Of a stretch of DNA of 64,000 nt, positions 61,662 through 64,000 are shown in pieces (the first letter of the stretch is position 1; every line of letters begins with the position of its first letter). The stretch is from an uncultured Eubacteriales bacterium (lineage in GTDB: Bacteria > Bacillota > Clostridia > Lachnospirales > Lachnospiraceae), in assembly GCA_951800645.1 (NCBI GenBank), contig CATOIK010000001.1, positions 62,001-126,000 on the forward strand. Direction: 5' to 3'. Under the pieces are notes generated by a model. That model saw only the letters and a list, made by a program, of their open reading frames with translations, was not told where the DNA came from and ran no database searches. Both the position numbers and the translations under genes were made by a program.

Positions 61662-61823
61662 CATCTCGACTGCCGTCTCGATGGTTTTCTCGTCAAATGT
61701 CTGTTCGTGCAAGCACGACAGACACTTTCCTCGTTATTATACCATCTCGACTATCGTCTCGATGGTTTTCTCGTCAAATGTCTGTTCGTGCGAGCACGAC
61801 AGACACTTTCCTCGTTATTATAC
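61662..61823 (-). repeat. two tandem 81-bp promoter-hairpin repeats upstream of proA
   Basis: Units 61662-61742 and 61743-61823 differ at only a few bases. Each holds, on the minus strand, TATAAT (61736-61741 and 61817-61822), AACGAGGAAAG, and a hairpin made of TGTCTG, TCGTGC, GCACGA and CAGACA, then a loose dyad ATCGAGAC-N4-GTCGAGAT. A related single copy precedes radC at 49181-49229. The remaining part of the 61545-61978 gap holds a further AT/GC palindromic segment near 61620-61660, an Rpn remnant and a terminator. Confidence 0.85.
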
Positions 61824-61845
61824 CACAAAAGATATTTCATGCAAA
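61817..61845 (-). promoter_or_regulatory. promoter of the proA transcript
   Basis: On the minus strand: TTTGCA (61840-61845), a 17-bp spacer and TATAAT (61817-61822). The inner TATAAT copies (61736-61741, 61655-61660) lack a good -35. Confidence 0.65.
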
Positions 61846-61859
61846 CGCAAAACAGGAGC

Positions 61860-61904
61860 CGGTTTTTCTGCCTGTTCTACCTGCTTGGCGTACTGCAGCG
61901 CATC
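61860..61904 (-). pseudogene. fragment of an Rpn-family gene
   Basis: The minus strand reads DALQYAKQVEQAEKP, nearly identical to DAMQYAKQVEQ of the intact Rpn-family protein encoded at 58004-58978. No open frame extends it. It is the scar of a second copy. Confidence 0.7.
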
Positions 61905-61928
61905 TACTATTTATAAAACATGACGCAA

Positions 61929-61964
61929 AAAAGAAGAAATACCCACCCAGGTATTTCTTCTTTT
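61929..61964 (-). terminator. terminator of the sugar-catabolic operon
   Basis: A perfect 15-bp stem based on AAGAAGAAATACC (61931-61943) and GGTATTTCTTCTT (61950-61962), a 6-nt loop, and a following T-run TTTTTTGCG on the minus strand. Confidence 0.9.
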
Positions 61965-61978
61965 CGGGAGAAAATAAA

Positions 61979-62836
61979 TTATGAAATCCGTGCAAGCACA
62001 GATTTTAGCGAAGTAAGTGCCAGAGAAAATGCATCGGCGCCGCTTAAACTGGTCATTCCCTTTAAGCTCTGGCCGTCCCGCTCTAATCCTTTTAACCCCT
62101 CAAATTCCGTCAGGTGCGGTTCTAAGGACAAAAATCCCCTATATCCTTGCACCTGCAGTCGCCGCAGAATTTCTTCTATCTGTCCGTCTCCGGTTCCTGC
62201 CGGAACGATAACGCCGGTATCGGCTTTGGCATCTTTGATATGGACATAGCCAATGTACTCTTTTAACAGCTCATACGCTGGAAGCGTATCTTCCCCACAC
62301 TGGATAAAGTTTGCAAAATCAAACGCCATCCGAAGCGGTTTTCCTGCAAATGAGTCCATGAGAAGCTTGCACCGGGCTGCTGTATCGCCGTAGATCCCCT
62401 TTTCATTTTCGTGAAGCAGGGTAATTCCGGCTAAGCCTTCATATGAAACAATGGCATCCATCCGTTTTAACACCTCATCCGTCCACACATTCGGATCCTG
62501 ATGCTTCGGCATAAAAAAACTGAACATCCGGATATAAGGCGTTTCCAGAATGTGCGCCAGCTCCACCACATGCTTCATATGCTCGAAATGAATCGCAAAA
62601 GGCTGGTCAATATCATATTTTCCGATAGGTGATGCCAGAGATGATACCTTCATCCCCATATCATCCAGCCGTTTTTTGATAAGCCTTGCCTCAGATACAG
62701 AATAGGTATCCATACCTTTGCCATCCACGCCCCGCACTTCCGTATGGGTAAATCCAAGAGACTTCATCGTGCTTAACTGTATGCTAAAATCCGCAGAAAT
62801 TTCATCTGCAAAGCCAGTCAGACAAATCTGTTTCAT
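61979..62836 (-). CDS. sugar phosphate isomerase/epimerase (TIM barrel)
   Basis: A 285-residue AP-endonuclease-2-like TIM-barrel protein. Metal ligands expected for the fold are visible: Glu in ITLLHENEKGIYG, Asp in MAFDFANF, His in GYVHIKDA, and Glu in GFLSLEPHL. Substrate unknown; relatives include IolE/IolH and xylose-isomerase-like enzymes. ATG 62836 follows AGGAGG; the upstream extension would overlap the neighbouring gene. It lies 11 bp after the second epimerase gene and ends the operon. Confidence 0.87.
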   Translation of the reverse strand: MKQICLTGFADEISADFSIQLSTMKSLGFTHTEVRGVDGKGMDTYSVSEARLIKKRLDDMGMKVSSLASPIGKYDIDQPFAIHFEHMKHVVELAHILETPYIRMFSFFMPKHQDPNVWTDEVLKRMDAIVSYEGLAGITLLHENEKGIYGDTAARCKLLMDSFAGKPLRMAFDFANFIQCGEDTLPAYELLKEYIGYVHIKDAKADTGVIVPAGTGDGQIEEILRRLQVQGYRGFLSLEPHLTEFEGLKGLERDGQSLKGMTSLSGADAFSLALTSLKSVLARIS

Positions 62837-62847
62837 AAAAATTCCTC

Positions 62848-63711
62848 CTAGAAATAGGACGCAAAGCCTAAGTCTTTGATATTTTTCACACTGGTCTTTA
62901 AACAGTCGAACGGGTCTTTTCCGTAGCACTGGTCCTGTTCAATCGGAAGATAAATTGCTCCGCCCTGAACCGCAGCCTCGATAATTGCCCTCATATCCAG
63001 ATTGCCCTCGCCGATTTCTGCAAACTGAATGCACTGCTCCTTATGGAAAATCTCCGGCGTCGGTTCCCCATCCGGAAAGTAAATCCGGTAGTCCTTTAAA
63101 TGCACCAAATCTTCCCGTCCAGAAAGCTTCTGAATCCATTTCACCGGATCCTGGCCGGCTCTCTGAATCCAGTGTACATCCAGCTCAAAACCCACATAGT
63201 CCGGATTAGTATTCTCAACCAAAAGCTCAAAACCAGTCTTTCCATGGAACTTTTCAAACTCAAAATGATGGTTGTGATAATAAAGCTTGATGCCCTCGTC
63301 TTTTAAAATTTTACCATAACGGTTCAAATCCTCTGCTGCCTGATAATACCCGTCCTCATTATGAACACAGGTGCGGGGAATTAAAGAGTCCCGAACATAG
63401 GTTACACCCAGCTTTTTATTGGCAGAAATAATTTTGTCTAAATCTCGCTCAATGTCAAAGCCTTTTGCATTTCCGCCAAATAACGGCTTATAATTTAAAC
63501 TTGTGGACATCACCGTCACACCATGCTTGGCAGACGCTTCCAGCACTTCTTCGATAAATTCGTCCGTCATATCCACTTGAGAAAGCTCAAAATAGGAAAT
63601 CCCTGCATCTTTCACCCGTTCAAAGGTATAATCCGGTCCTTTATCCCACATGATAGTTTTTACCATGGACATATTCAGAGCGATTTTCGGTGTTGTTTTC
63701 ACATTACTCAT
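62848..63711 (-). CDS. sugar phosphate isomerase/epimerase (TIM barrel)
   Basis: A 287-residue TIM-barrel protein of the same superfamily as its neighbour but distinct in sequence. Ligand positions are IKLYYHNHHFEFEKF, the Asp in VGFELDVHWIQRAG, His in LVHLKDYRI and Glu in YLPIEQDQCYG. The HNHHFEF and LDVHW motifs are typical of the IolE-like and sugar-epimerase branch. The start ATGAGTAATG overlaps the stop of the oxidoreductase gene by 8 nt. Likely acts in inositol or rare-sugar catabolism. Confidence 0.87.
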   Translation of the reverse strand: MSNVKTTPKIALNMSMVKTIMWDKGPDYTFERVKDAGISYFELSQVDMTDEFIEEVLEASAKHGVTVMSTSLNYKPLFGGNAKGFDIERDLDKIISANKKLGVTYVRDSLIPRTCVHNEDGYYQAAEDLNRYGKILKDEGIKLYYHNHHFEFEKFHGKTGFELLVENTNPDYVGFELDVHWIQRAGQDPVKWIQKLSGREDLVHLKDYRIYFPDGEPTPEIFHKEQCIQFAEIGEGNLDMRAIIEAAVQGGAIYLPIEQDQCYGKDPFDCLKTSVKNIKDLGFASYF

Positions 63712-64000
63712 GCTGTACTGCCTCCTTCCAGAGTAAGGTTCTTCCCTCTTGTGAAGAACGACGAATGGCTTCAATCAGAAGAATGACCTGCCCTTCTTCG
63801 GAAATAGTCACCCAGCTTCCTTCTTTCCCATCCAGTCGGTTATAGAAATCCCGAATCAACTCCACATGGCTGGAGCCATAATAGGTTTTGCTGCCCGGAA
63901 GCCGTCTGTCCTTGATAAGCAGGGTCTTTTCATTTTCCTCTTCTTTATCCGCATACCAGAGACTATAATCTTTAATCGTAAAGATTCCTTTCTCGCAGAC
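63704..64000 (-). CDS. Gfo/Idh/MocA-family oxidoreductase, C-terminal part
   Basis: The frame is open from the right edge to a TAA at 63704-63706 and gives 98 residues. The text CEKGIFTIKDYSLWYADK, YYGSSHVELIRDFYNRLDG and GQVILLIEAIRRSSQEGR is the end of a Gfo/Idh/MocA oxidoreductase (NAD-dependent sugar or inositol dehydrogenase type). It is translationally coupled with the first epimerase gene. Confidence 0.8.
   Translation of the reverse strand, partial: VCEKGIFTIKDYSLWYADKEEENEKTLLIKDRRLPGSKTYYGSSHVELIRDFYNRLDGKEGSWVTISEEGQVILLIEAIRRSSQEGRTLLWKEAVQHE

Noticed and set aside
61662-61823. Tandem repeats resembling a minimal CRISPR array
   Set aside because: The two 81-bp units are directly joined with no unique spacers, contain promoter boxes and hairpins, and no cas gene is present.

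Overview
The window looks like a chromosomal segment of a mid-GC Clostridia, most likely a Lachnospiraceae-type Firmicute. The reasons are the short HisG with a separate HisZ, an L27 with a cleavable N-terminal extension beside the Prp protease, a LexA controlled by CGAAC-N4-GTTYG SOS boxes, SepF, an LCP protein, the radical SAM/DUF2344 pair, Gram-positive style promoters (17-bp spacers, several TGn extended -10s) and strong GGAGG ribosome binding sites, some in front of TTG starts. It is mostly housekeeping DNA. No phage, insertion sequence, CRISPR array, rRNA or tRNA was seen.

Layout, left part (1-33 kb, mostly + strand): a cut-off VOC gene and a decayed HxlR regulator; a PurF-like protein lacking the catalytic N-terminal Cys; an HD hydrolase; pepT; a ten-gene histidine operon (hisC-B-Z-G-D-H-A-F-I-E, 4.6-12.2 kb) behind a near-consensus promoter; a convergent NSS-family Na+ symporter; an XRE-type regulator; a radical SAM / SAM-linked / RNase G set followed by trkA-trkH; rplU-prp-rpmA; obgE-yhbY-nadD-yqeK-rsfS; a secreted NlpC/P60 protein with an LCP protein; a TtcA-like thiolase, a XerC/D-like recombinase, and a divergent SOS pair (LysM/YneA-like inhibitor and lexA) with four LexA boxes and both promoters readable.

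Right part (33-64 kb, every gene on the - strand): a cytidylate-kinase-like protein; a cluster with an HlyD-like membrane protein, yggS, sepF, aroB, lspA and an rluD-like gene; a small P-loop protein; a long elongation/division operon radC-mreC-mreD-PBP2-minC-minD-minE-rodA-mgsA-dac; a mismatch-repair/tRNA-modification operon miaB-mutS-mutL-miaA plus a methionine-gamma-lyase-like gene; an Rpn-family nuclease gene; a DUF4180 gene, a histidine phosphatase and proA; and the end of a sugar or inositol catabolic operon (oxidoreductase and two TIM-barrel epimerases).

The most interesting non-coding signal is a repeated promoter-plus-hairpin element upstream of both radC and proA. Its copies differ in ways that mostly keep RNA pairing through G-U wobbles, so it may be a shared structured 5' leader. 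Other signals are a TTCGCGAA palindrome inside the promoter of the radical SAM gene with a related site upstream of the ttcA-like gene, a multi-hairpin cassette between trkH and rplU, and a PBP2 carrying an insertion of roughly 225 residues.
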